Positions 7,970-15,683 of a DNA stretch of 38,091 nt are shown here, in pieces. The stretch covers positions 1-38,091 of the forward strand of contig JADFQE010000011.1 in assembly GCA_022561985.1 (NCBI GenBank), given 5' to 3'. Each line of letters opens with the position of its first letter. Within the stretch, counting starts at the first letter, position 1. A program made the position numbers and the translations under genes. Origin of the DNA: Chloroflexota bacterium. GTDB lineage: Bacteria; Chloroflexota; Dehalococcoidia; Lucifugimonadales; Australimonadaceae. The notes under the pieces were generated by a model. It was given only the letters and a program-made list of their open reading frames with translations. It did no database searches and had not been told where the DNA came from.

Positions 7970-9232
7970 TCAGAGCCCCTCCAGGTCCCAGGTCGTGACC
8001 TCGTAGTAACCGTCGCGCGCCCACACGAGCGTGGAGGCGGTGACGCCACCATCGGTCGCCTGGATCCAGATCGGCCCCAGCGCGTCCACCGGCGCGGCTT
8101 CGAAGACGACGATCGGGTTCACGATCTCGTCGATGCTGCCCAGCAGGTCGCTGGCATACCTGCCCGGTGCGAGGGTCGCATCGGTCTCGAAGATCAGCGT
8201 CCTCGACTCGCCGGAGGGGATGGCGTTGGACGGGTTGAAGCTCCAGGTCAGCCGCTGCCGGCCCTGCTGGAACCCCGTGGCCGGCTCCTGGGCCGTGAGG
8301 TCTCCGCCGGTGGAGGAGGCAACGTACAAGAAGCCCACGGGAAGCAGGTCGCGTACCTGCGACACGCCCACGCTCGTCGAGCCGATGTTGTCGATCACCA
8401 CGGTGAACGTGAACGTCGTCAGGATGCCCGCGATGGCGGAGTCGGGGTCGACCGTCATGGAAACGCGCACGGCCGTGCCGTCGCACACGCCGGATGCGGG
8501 CGAGCCCACGGTGACCGGCGCGGTCTTGCCCGACGACGTGCTGGCCTCGCCGGGGCGCACCCACGTCTCGTTGCAGTAGACGCCCTCGGGCACGCTCGCC
8601 CGCGCGTCGAAGGACAGCACGACGGACTCGTTCGGCTCCAGGTCGATGCCCATGCTCGCGATGTCCCACTCAAGCTCCTGGCCGGAGATCGCCGGGTCGT
8701 CGGTGGTGAGGCCCGCGGTCGTTCCGGGGACGTACGAGAAGCCCGGAGGCAGCTCGTCGAGGACCTGGTTGACCCCCTTGGCCGTCTCGTCGCCGTTCGT
8801 CACCGTGATGGTGTACGTGAAGGTCGTGAGCGTGTTGGGCGATGCGGTCTCGGGCGCCACCACCTTCTGGGCGTAGAGCCGCTGGTTGCTGTTGTACGTC
8901 GAGGGCGGCGGCTCTTGCGTCGTGGACGAGAGCTTGGTCACGCTGACGTTCACCGTCCGCCCGTTGATGGGCACCGTGTAGAGGTCGGCGACGTCGAGCG
9001 TGAGGCCGTCGGTGTAGCCGGCCTCGTGGACGACCCGGTAGAGGCCGTGCTCGGCGCCGCCCGTGGCCGTGTACTGCGCGATCGCGCTCAGGGTCCGGGC
9101 GCCGGAGCCCAGGCTGACGGTCGAGGCGAAGGCGAGCGCCGCGGTCACCGTCGGCACGACGAAGGCGAGGAAGGCCAGCACCACGAGGATCGCGCCGCCG
9201 CGCTCGTCCCGGGGGACGCACCGCAGCGTCAT
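7970..9232 (-). CDS. PilX-like minor pilin fused to two DUF11-like domains
   Basis: This 420-residue protein has a PilX-like N-terminus: basic leader, RGGAILVVLAFLAFVVPTVT (residues 11-30), and the helix that follows (LSAIAQYTATGGAEHGLYRV), where pilins of this class lack the +5 Glu. Two related DUF11-like beta-sandwich repeats follow, at about 120-235 (TFTYTITVTNGDETAKGVNQ, LPPGFSYV) and about 245-365 (TFTFTVVIDNIGSTSVGVSQ, LPVGFLYV). DUF11 domains occur in surface adhesins and wall proteins. I infer a minor pilin that carries an adhesin-like module at the pilus tip. The ATG at 9232 overlaps the preceding pilin stop as ATGA; in-frame codons upstream lie inside that gene. Confidence 0.8.
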   Translation of the reverse strand: MTLRCVPRDERGGAILVVLAFLAFVVPTVTAALAFASTVSLGSGARTLSAIAQYTATGGAEHGLYRVVHEAGYTDGLTLDVADLYTVPINGRTVNVSVTKLSSTTQEPPPSTYNSNQRLYAQKVVAPETASPNTLTTFTYTITVTNGDETAKGVNQVLDELPPGFSYVPGTTAGLTTDDPAISGQELEWDIASMGIDLEPNESVVLSFDARASVPEGVYCNETWVRPGEASTSSGKTAPVTVGSPASGVCDGTAVRVSMTVDPDSAIAGILTTFTFTVVIDNIGSTSVGVSQVRDLLPVGFLYVASSTGGDLTAQEPATGFQQGRQRLTWSFNPSNAIPSGESRTLIFETDATLAPGRYASDLLGSIDEIVNPIVVFEAAPVDALGPIWIQATDGGVTASTLVWARDGYYEVTTWDLEGL

Positions 9233-9696
9233 TGCAGCGTCCGCAGCAGGACGGATGCCGTGGCGCTCTCCGTGGTCCCACCTCCGGAGTCCACCTCGAT
9301 GGTGAACGTCATCAGGTCGCCGCTCCGGCTGAAGCCGACGTCGACGACCCCGCGCGCGATGACCAGCGGCGTGCCGTCCAGCGTGCGGATCAGCAGGGCG
9401 TTGGAGAGCGCGTAGCTGGCGGTGTGCGCCGTCGAAGCCGGGTCCGTCCACGACAGCGTGGCCGCGGTGGCCGGCTGCGCGCCGTCGGCGATCGACGTCG
9501 TCTCCGCGTTGGCGCCGTCGCGCGCGACGAACGCCGCCGCCCGGCGCCAGGCGGCGGTCGCGCTGACGTCCTCGCGCCATTCGCTGTCCGTGGCGAGCGC
9601 CCCGAACAGCGGGCCGCCGACCATCGTGAGGGCCATCGTGATGATGCCGACCGCGATCAGGGTCTCCAGGAGGGTGACGCCGCGCTCGCCGCTCAC
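9229..9696 (-). CDS. Minor prepilin (PilW/PulJ-like)
   Basis: This 155-residue prepilin begins VSGERG/VTLLETLIAVGIITMALT: Gly before the cleavage site, Glu at +5, then a hydrophobic helix. The rest is a short globular domain rich in Thr, Ala and Ser. The GTG at 9696 overlaps the upstream gene's TGA as GTGA, and its own stop overlaps the next start as ATGA, so three minor pilins are translated as a tightly coupled set. Minor pilins prime pilus assembly below the tip. Confidence 0.85.
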   Translation of the reverse strand: MSGERGVTLLETLIAVGIITMALTMVGGPLFGALATDSEWREDVSATAAWRRAAAFVARDGANAETTSIADGAQPATAATLSWTDPASTAHTASYALSNALLIRTLDGTPLVIARGVVDVGFSRSGDLMTFTIEVDSGGGTTESATASVLLRTLQ

Positions 9697-10109
9697 GGCG
9701 ACCTCGTCCGCAGCGATCCGAGCGTCAGCACGCTCTCGCCCTTGAGCGTGACGACGACGACGATGGTCGCGATGTTGGAGTCGCCGCCGACGAGCACCAG
9801 CGCGTCCGCGGTGACGGCGTACCCCGGCGGCGTGGAGATCGGCGTATACGAGTACGGTGGGTCCTGGTACGGCGCGGCCAGGACCGTCTCGAGCTGGTTG
9901 CGCGCGATGTTCTCGGCCACGGCCGCCTGCTCCGCCCTCGCGGACGCGTTGCGCGTCGACGTCGAGCCCGAGAGCACGGCGGCACCAAGCAGCGTGAAGA
10001 CGCTGACGGCGATCAGCGCCTCGACCATCATCGTGCCACGCTGACCGCGCACGCGAGCGCAGGCGCGCTCCGCGATCGACCGGCAGACCGACCTCACCGA
10101 AGGATGCAT
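9693..10109 (-). CDS. Minor prepilin (PilV/PulI-like)
   Basis: This 138-residue prepilin has a basic leader (MHPSVRSVCRSIAERACARV) then RGQRG/TMMVEALIAVSVFTL, with Glu at +5 and a transmembrane helix. The Glu-Gln-Ala-rich helix after it (ARAEQAAVAENIARNQLETV) is typical of PilV/PulI-type minor pilins. It is the first gene of the minor-pilin operon. The ATG at 10109 is favoured because in-frame codons further upstream overlap the neighbouring CoxG-like gene. Confidence 0.85.
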   Translation of the reverse strand: MHPSVRSVCRSIAERACARVRGQRGTMMVEALIAVSVFTLLGAAVLSGSTSTRNASARAEQAAVAENIARNQLETVLAAPYQDPPYSYTPISTPPGYAVTADALVLVGGDSNIATIVVVVTLKGESVLTLGSLRTRSP

Positions 10110-10231
10110 ATGGACCGTCTCTCCCACAGCATCGTAGTGCGGGGGAGACGGCGGGACACCGTCCGTTAGTAGGACGCTCCAACGGCCATGCGTGCACCAG
10201 GGCGTGGCGTCGGCGCCCTGCATCGGCGGGT

Positions 10232-10684
10232 CTAGCTGTGGCCGACCTTGTCGATCAGGTTCTGGCCGAAGCTCTTCATGATGCCGTCGGCCTTGCGGCG
10301 GATGATGCCCTGGCCGAACTCGCCGAGCTTCCCGAGGATGTTCGCCTCGGAGACGACCACAAGGTCGGTGAGCTCCGCGTCCTTGGGCTCGACCGTCATG
10401 GTGATGCGCACGCGCACGTTTCCGGGCACGCGGGCGTCCGCTCCCTCGCCGGCGAGCACGATGCGCCGGGCCTCGGGGTCCGATGCCTCGACGCTCAGCT
10501 TGCCGTGCAGCGTCAGCGCGACGGGGCCCACGCGGACCTTCACCGCGCCGTGGTACGAGCCGTCGGGGTCCGCCGTGACGTCGGAGGCGCCGGGTATGCA
10601 CATGCCGACCGACGGGACATCGGTCACGAATCTCCAAAGCTCGTCCGGGGTTGCCCGGACGCTGTAACGGTATCGGAACTCCAT
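10232..10684 (-). CDS. CoxG-like SRPBCC-fold protein
   Basis: This 150-residue single-domain protein fits the START/SRPBCC (CoxG, PF06240-like) pattern: MEFRYRYSVRATPDELWRFV at the start, MCIPGASDV, then VGPVALTLHGKLSVEA, and a C-terminal helix FGQGIIRRKADGIMKSFGQN. CoxG-type proteins attach carbon-monoxide-dehydrogenase-like enzymes to the membrane or assist in their maturation, and many stand-alone relatives have no known role. No cox structural genes are present. The ATG at 10684 follows GGGAGCAGGCG; a longer start at 10720 would run into the divergent promoter at 10714. Confidence 0.8.
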   Translation of the reverse strand: MEFRYRYSVRATPDELWRFVTDVPSVGMCIPGASDVTADPDGSYHGAVKVRVGPVALTLHGKLSVEASDPEARRIVLAGEGADARVPGNVRVRITMTVEPKDAELTDLVVVSEANILGKLGEFGQGIIRRKADGIMKSFGQNLIDKVGHS

Positions 10685-10713
10685 CGCCTGCTCCCGCGCC
10701 GTGGCCTGCTTCG

Positions 10714-10742
10714 TTGACAACCCTGGCGCCCTCGATTACGGT
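10714..10742 (+). promoter_or_regulatory. Candidate sigma70-type promoter for the amidohydrolase
   Basis: TTGACA (10714-10719) is followed after 17 bases by TACGGT (10737-10742), about 70 bases before the ATG at 10814. The -35 is a perfect consensus match; the -10 is weak. Confidence 0.4.
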
Positions 10743-10813
10743 CGTGCCAGTCTACCATCACGCTGCTTGGGCACGCTTCCTCGACGCCTTCGCGGCGGGA
10801 TTTCAGAGAGGCC

Positions 10814-11983
10814 ATGGCACGAGAGTACAAGCGCATCTCAGGTGATTCGCATCTCGAGGTCCCGAACGAGCGCTGGACGCACCGCATCGACGCGAAGTAC
10901 CGGGATCAGGCGCCTCGGACCGTCACCGACGACGACGGTGCCGACGCCACGGTGGTCGCCGGCTTGGCGCCGCGCCAGAACCCCATGGACCTCTACGGCG
11001 GCCTCGGGCGCGAGGAATGGGTGCCCTTCGGCCGGCGCTACGCCGACACGCCGGGCACGGGCTCGCCCGAGCAGCGGCTGAGCGAGCAGGACCGCGACAA
11101 GCTCGACGCCGAGGTCCTGTTCCCCGCCGTCGTCTGCGGTCCGCGCCTCTGGCTCAACGTCGAGGACCACGCGCTGCAGCAGGCCATCTTCCGCGGCTGG
11201 AACGACTGGCTCGCCGAGGAGTACTGCTCGGCCGCTCCCGACCGGCTGTTCGGCGTCGGCGCGATCCCCGGCACGGGCATCGACGACGCCGTCGCGGAGA
11301 TCGAGCACGCCAAGCGCCTCGGGCTCCGGGCCGTGCAGCTCTCCGTTTTCCCGAACGGCGGCGGCCGGCCGCTCCCCGAGGACGACCGCTTCTGGGCGGC
11401 GTCCGTCGACCTGGGCATGCCGGTGGCCATCCACGTGGAGATCGACCGCAGCGGCCCGCGCGGCGGCAAGCTGCTGGACTACCCCCAGGAGCCGCCGGAG
11501 CTCGCGCGCTCGACCGAGCTTGCGTTCCAGGTGCAGCGCTTCGCCACCCGGGGCGCCGGGACCAACGCGGTCCAGCTCGTGCTCTCCGGCCTCTTCGACC
11601 GCTTCCCGGACCTCACCATCGACCTCGCGGAGACATCGATCGGCTGGGTGCCGTTCTTCCTGGAGACCGCGGACGTGCGCTACGACCGGCACATCTCCTG
11701 GGCCGAGCGGCTCAACGGCTTCACGCCGCTCAAGGCGCGCCCGAGCGAGATCATCACCGAGCACTTCTACTGGGGCTTCCAGCAGGACCGCTCCGGCGTG
11801 GAGCTACGGCACCACATGAACGTCGAGCGGCTCATCTGGGCCGCCGACTTCCCCCACCAGGAGTCGGACTGGCCGGACTCGGACGGCGTCTTCGCCCACA
11901 ACTTCGGTGGCGTCCCCCCAGACGAGGTCTACAAGATGACCGTGGGCAACGCCCTGCGCTTCTTCCGGGTCGACGCCGCCTAA
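10814..11983 (+). CDS. Amidohydrolase of the Amidohydro_2 (ACMSD-like) family
   Basis: This 389-residue TIM-barrel hydrolase or decarboxylase belongs to the PF04909 type. Visible metal-site landmarks are ISGDSHLEVP near the N-terminus, MPVAIHVEID in the middle and IWAADFPHQESDWPDS near the end. The phrases NDWLAEEYCSAAPDRLFGVG and DLAETSIGWVPFFLETADVR are typical of the large clades of this family found in actinobacteria and Chloroflexota, most with unknown aromatic or ring-cleavage substrates. A second, diverged relative lies at 19262-20347. The start follows GAGAGGCC. The substrate cannot be read from sequence. Confidence 0.88.
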   Translation: MAREYKRISGDSHLEVPNERWTHRIDAKYRDQAPRTVTDDDGADATVVAGLAPRQNPMDLYGGLGREEWVPFGRRYADTPGTGSPEQRLSEQDRDKLDAEVLFPAVVCGPRLWLNVEDHALQQAIFRGWNDWLAEEYCSAAPDRLFGVGAIPGTGIDDAVAEIEHAKRLGLRAVQLSVFPNGGGRPLPEDDRFWAASVDLGMPVAIHVEIDRSGPRGGKLLDYPQEPPELARSTELAFQVQRFATRGAGTNAVQLVLSGLFDRFPDLTIDLAETSIGWVPFFLETADVRYDRHISWAERLNGFTPLKARPSEIITEHFYWGFQQDRSGVELRHHMNVERLIWAADFPHQESDWPDSDGVFAHNFGGVPPDEVYKMTVGNALRFFRVDAA

Positions 11984-12162
11984 GCCCTCGTCCCTCCATC
12001 CCGCCGCAGGGATCCATCCGGAGCGCGCAACCGTACGAAAGTACGTAGCTGCGTGCGTCGAACGGACGGTAGCGTGTGCTCGTTTCGGGGCGGCCGCCCG
12101 AAAGGCACACGCCCCGGCGGGGGGCGTGCTAGCATTCCGCTGCGGAGCGAGGGCGGACACGT

Positions 12163-12990
12163 ATGGCGGAGACCTTCGATGGGGTGATGGCGCGGCGGCG
12201 CGCCGGGGCGCTGCGCGTTCCAACGGCGAGCGCCGGGAGGCGCACCGCGGCTCTCGCGACGAGCGGACTCGTGGCGCTTGCCGTGCTGGTCTCGGTGGTG
12301 CTGCTCTGGTGGAACGGTGGCCTGTCCGAGGCTGAGCAGCGCTACAACGCCGGCGTGGAGCTCCAGACGCAGGGGCGCCTCGACGAGGCCGTGGCGGCGT
12401 ACGACGAGGCCGTCCGCGGTGAGCCAGAGCTGGCCGTCGCCTACTACAACCGCGCGAATGCCTACGCCGGCCTCGAGCAGTACGAGCGGGCGATCGAGGA
12501 CTACGACACGGCCATCGGCTTGAGCCGGCCGCTCGCCGCGGCCCATGCGAACCGTGGCATCGCGTATTTCAAGCTCGGCGAGCTGACGCGGGCGGTCGAG
12601 GACTACACGAGGGCCATCCGCCTCGACCCGGAGCTGTTCCGGGTCTACAACAACCGGGGCGTCGCCTACGAGCGGCTCGGCGAGCACGAGCGCGCGATCG
12701 AGGACTACACGGAGGTCGTCCGCCTGAGCCCCGACCGCGCGCAGGCCCTGTTCAGCCGGGGGGCCGCCTACGGCCGTCTCGGGCAGTACGAGCAGGCCGT
12801 TGCCGACCACGAGGAGGTGATCCGCCTCGCCCCCGGCCGCCCCGAGGCGCACGCAAGCCGCGCGATCCGTCATGCGCTCCTTGGCGACGAGGAGGCAGCC
12901 AGCGTGGAAGCCGGCCGCGCGCTGGCTCTGGGGTTCGACGCCGCGATGATGGAGCGGCTGCTCGGGGACGTCAGCGGGATCGGCAGGTAA
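12163..12990 (+). CDS. Membrane-anchored TPR protein
   Basis: This 275-residue protein has one N-terminal transmembrane helix (about 40-62, TSGLVALAVLVSVVLLWWNG) followed by about six tetratricopeptide repeats (residues 68-265). The repeats show AYYNRANAYAGLEQYERAIE, AHANRGIAYFKLGELTRAVE, VYNNRGVAYERLGEHERAIE and ALFSRGAAYGRLGQYEQAVA, each followed by DYxxAIRLxP-type helices. It probably scaffolds protein contacts on one face of the membrane; the partner is unknown. It stands alone between the amidohydrolase and a convergent small gene. Confidence 0.85.
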   Translation: MAETFDGVMARRRAGALRVPTASAGRRTAALATSGLVALAVLVSVVLLWWNGGLSEAEQRYNAGVELQTQGRLDEAVAAYDEAVRGEPELAVAYYNRANAYAGLEQYERAIEDYDTAIGLSRPLAAAHANRGIAYFKLGELTRAVEDYTRAIRLDPELFRVYNNRGVAYERLGEHERAIEDYTEVVRLSPDRAQALFSRGAAYGRLGQYEQAVADHEEVIRLAPGRPEAHASRAIRHALLGDEEAASVEAGRALALGFDAAMMERLLGDVSGIGR

Positions 12991-13005
12991 CCGCGTGGTC
13001 CCGCA

Positions 13006-13314
13006 TCACCGCCGGCGCCGGCGGCGGGAGACGACGGCGAAACCGGCGGCGGTGGCCATCGCAGCCCCGGTCACCACGACGATACCGACCGCGAGGGGCG
13101 AGAGGTCGGGCCCGGATATCTGGGGCGCCGCCGGTTCCGGCTGGACGACGCCGGGCTCTGTCTGCGTCACGTTGACCCGCGCCGTCGTGCCGTCGGCCGC
13201 TCCAAGGGCGGGCGCGGCGATGAGGGCGCCCAGCACCGCGCTCACGGTCAGGAGCAGGACCAGTGCGCCGGAGCGCCTGGGCCGGCCGGGCAGGGGGACG
13301 CGACGTGCTGGCAT
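13006..13314 (-). CDS. Small secreted or membrane-anchored protein of unknown function
   Basis: This 102-residue protein has an N-terminal signal-like segment (basic start, then ALVLLLTVSAVLGALIAAPA with Ala-x-Ala-type cleavage options), a short Thr/Pro/Glu-rich linker, and a C-terminal transmembrane helix (LAVGIVVVTGAAMATAAGFA) ending in a run of arginines that would stay cytoplasmic. No sorting motif such as LPxTG is present. I do not recognise a family. GAGGT precedes the ATG closely. Confidence 0.6.
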   Translation of the reverse strand: MPARRVPLPGRPRRSGALVLLLTVSAVLGALIAAPALGAADGTTARVNVTQTEPGVVQPEPAAPQISGPDLSPLAVGIVVVTGAAMATAAGFAVVSRRRRRR

Positions 13315-13426
13315 ACCTCGCAGGCTACGGAGGTCATCGTCGGTTGCACATCGCCTGAACGAGTGAGTGGACGGTGCGTTGGGAGCAGCGATGGGTCAGC
13401 GGTCGCCGCGACGCAGCCGGCAAGCC

Positions 13427-13501
13427 TGGAGCCACCGAACGGATTTGAACCGTTGACCTGCTGTTTACGAAACAGCTGCTCTACCCCTGAGCTACGGTGG
13501 C
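13427..13501 (-). tRNA. tRNA-Thr (anticodon CGT)
   Basis: Read on the minus strand, the acceptor arm GCCACCG (13501-13495) pairs perfectly with CGGTGGC (13437-13431). The D arm has GCTC/GAGC, the anticodon stem GCTGT/ACAGC encloses loop TTCGTAA, the variable loop is AGGTC, and the T arm has AACGG-TTCAAAT-CCGTT. The loop gives anticodon CGT (13469-13467), threonine. The 3' CCA is encoded (13429-13427) after discriminator T. Confidence 0.97.
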
Positions 13502-13617
13502 TGGGTGCGGCTGCGCGGAGCGCCCACGACGCATGGGCCGATGGGGGCGGGGCCGCACGCCGATTGTAACGGCGGGCCGCCGGGGCGGTAAACAGCCCCC
13601 GTGCGCTCGGCGGGGCG

Positions 13618-14394
13618 CTACGCCTCCGCGGCGCGCAGCACGCGCACGGCGACCGGCTTGGCCTTGCCCTTGAGTTCGAGGGAGCGCCGCTCGAGGTCCG
13701 GGAACTCCGAGGCCACGCTGGCGTAGAGCTCCTCGCTGATGATGACCTCGCCCGGCTTGGCCTCGGCCTGGAGCCTCGCGGTCGTGTTCACCGTGTCGCC
13801 CAGCGCCGTGAAGTCCTGGATCTCGCTCGTGCCCACCTTCCCGACATACGCCGGGCCGGCGTGGATGCCGATGCCGATCGGCAGCCACGGCTCGCCCTTG
13901 CCGTACCCCATGGCCCGCAGCAGCTCAACGGCGCTCAGGACCGCGGCCTGGCGGTAGTTGGGGCCCGTCGGGCCCTGGATGTAGAGCGCCATCACCTCGT
14001 CGCCGACCATCTTGTCGATCATGGCCCTGTGGTCGAGCAGCGTGTGCGACGCCGTCGCGTAGAAGCGGTTGAGCATGGAGGCGAATGCAACGGCGCCCAT
14101 GCTCTCGCCGAGCTCGGTGGACCCGCGCACGTCGGCGAAGAGCACCGCGATGTCGACCTCCGCCCCGCCCGGGGGCAGCATGTCGTCTCAGATATTGCAG
14201 AGGTGCGGGCTCTTGCGCGAGGGGCGGTACCCCAGCGGCTTGGTCACCACCGACCCGATGCCGGCGAGGGGGATACGGCACATGCGGCAGCGGTGGGAGC
14301 CTGGCAGCAGGCCGAGCCGTGAGTGGTGCTTGCCCATCAGCACCTCCCGCCACATCTGCTCCACCGCCGGGTCCAGCTCATCGGGTGTCGTCAA
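13618..14394 (-). CDS. Zinc-ribbon plus class III nucleotidyl cyclase, interrupted by in-frame UGA
   Basis: One reading frame runs from TTG at 14394 (after AAGGAG) to 13618, 258 residues if the UGA at codon 69 (14190-14188) is read through. Residues 1-68 hold a CxxC pair (C36, C39) and C66; the UGA falls at the place of the second Cys of the next CxxC (HLCNI-UGA-DDM). The cyclase domain follows (LFADVRGSTEL, KMVGDEVMALYI, GIGIHAGPAYVGKVG, FTALGDTVNTTARLQ), with both metal Asp residues present. In related proteins I recall, this ribbon is fused directly to the cyclase, so the two halves (14188-14394 and 13618-14181) belong together. Options are a nonsense mutation or sequencing error, re-initiation at ATG 14181 (no good ribosome site), or a selenocysteine codon. 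The choice between cAMP and cGMP is not evident. Confidence 0.8.
14188..14190 (-). other. In-frame UGA at an expected zinc-ribbon Cys
   Basis: The codon lies between C66-N-I and DDMLPPGGAEV of the cyclase gene and gives a C-x-x-UGA pattern. Ten bases further on, a 7-bp stem CTGCCCC/GGGGCGG (one G-U pair) with loop CGGGC can form. Its position resembles a bacterial SECIS element, but its loop lacks the usual GU. Confidence 0.5.
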
Positions 14395-14604
14395 GTCGAT
14401 CGCTCCTTGTCAGAGACAGCCACGCAAGAGGGCCGCACGCCCAAGAGGGCCGCGGGCAATGGTACGCTCAGGCCTCCCCGCGGGCAATCGCACCCCGGCT
14501 GCGCCCCCAGATCCCTTGGTGCGCGCGCTTGAGGTTGCAGACTCATGGCGCACGGGGCATCATGGGCGCCGCCCCGCGCCAGGCTCGCCGCGAGAGGAGG
14601 CTTC

Positions 14605-15660
14605 ATGGCCAGGCCGAGAGTCGTCATCTTCGCGCCCGCCACCGACACGCACCCGGAGCTCGAGGCGGCCGGCTGCGACATCGTGCTCGGCGCGGCGTCC
14701 TGGGCCGACCCGACGGGCGACCCGCAGGGGAAGCTCGTGGAGATGGCGGCCCACGCCGAAGCGCTGGTCGGGACGTCCATCAAGGGCTCGGGCATCAACC
14801 GCGACGTGATGATGGCCTCGGAGACCCTGCGCATCGTGGCCAAGTACACCGTGGGCGTCGACGAGATCGACATCGACGCCGCGACGGAGCTCGGCATCGT
14901 CGTGACCCACGCACCGACCGAGGCGAACTGGGGCGGCGTCGTCGAGAGCACCATGACGTACATGCTCACCATGCTCAAGAAGACCCGCGAGCGCGATACC
15001 TATCTGAAGACGGGCGGCCCGTGGCGCCACGACGACCTGATCGGCACCTACGTGGGCCGCCGCGAGGACGGCTACGAAGGCTTGACCATCGGCATCATCG
15101 GCGTGGGGCGCATCGGCTCGCGCCTGTCCCGGTTCCTGAGCCCGTGGAACGTGCGCATGGTCGGCCACGACCCGTATGTGTCCGACGAGCACTTCGCAGC
15201 GCTGGGCATCGAGCGCGTGGGCTTGGAGACGCTGCTGCGGGAGTCGGACGTGGTCACGCTGCACGTCATCCTGACGCGCGAGACGCACCACCTGATCGAC
15301 GCGGCGGCACTGCGGCTGATGAAGCCGGGCGCCATCATCATCAACACCTCGCGTGGCCACGCGATCGACGAGCCGGCGCTGATCGAAGCGCTGCAGCAGG
15401 AGCGTATCGCGGGCGCGGCCTTGGACGTGTTCGAGGTGGAGCCGCTGCCGGCGGACAGCCCGCTGCGCTCGATGGGCGACCGTGTCATCATCACGCCGCA
15501 CATGGCCGCGAACAACAAGGGCGCGGGGCTCAAGCCGGGGATCGTGTGGGGGACGGCCGACGTGCTGCACGCGCTGCGCGGCGAGGTCCCCGAGCACGTC
15601 TTCAACCCCGAGGTCCTGCCGCGCTGGCGCGAGCGGTTCGAGGGGCGCTCGGCCTTTTAG
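14605..15660 (+). CDS. D-isomer-specific 2-hydroxyacid dehydrogenase
   Basis: This 351-residue NAD(P)-dependent dehydrogenase has the nucleotide motif GIIGVGRIGSRLSRFL with the acidic residue at the end of the next strand (VGHDPY). The catalytic residues are Arg in INTSRGHAIDEPAL, Glu in LDVFEVEPLP and His in ITPHMAANN. It interconverts a 2-oxo acid and a D-2-hydroxy acid; the substrate is unknown. ATG 14605 is chosen because GAGAGGAGG lies just upstream; an earlier in-frame ATG at 14545 lacks one. It is the first gene of a tight set with the ThDP enzyme (23 bases on) and the cupin. Confidence 0.92.
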   Translation: MARPRVVIFAPATDTHPELEAAGCDIVLGAASWADPTGDPQGKLVEMAAHAEALVGTSIKGSGINRDVMMASETLRIVAKYTVGVDEIDIDAATELGIVVTHAPTEANWGGVVESTMTYMLTMLKKTRERDTYLKTGGPWRHDDLIGTYVGRREDGYEGLTIGIIGVGRIGSRLSRFLSPWNVRMVGHDPYVSDEHFAALGIERVGLETLLRESDVVTLHVILTRETHHLIDAAALRLMKPGAIIINTSRGHAIDEPALIEALQQERIAGAALDVFEVEPLPADSPLRSMGDRVIITPHMAANNKGAGLKPGIVWGTADVLHALRGEVPEHVFNPEVLPRWRERFEGRSAF

Positions 15661-15683
15661 ATAGCGACGCACTTGGAGGAAGC

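Noticed and set aside
14160-14187. SECIS element after the UGA codon
   Set aside because: A stem forms at about the right distance, but the loop lacks the usual GU and the stem may be chance in such GC-rich DNA; kept only as a weak point within the UGA finding.
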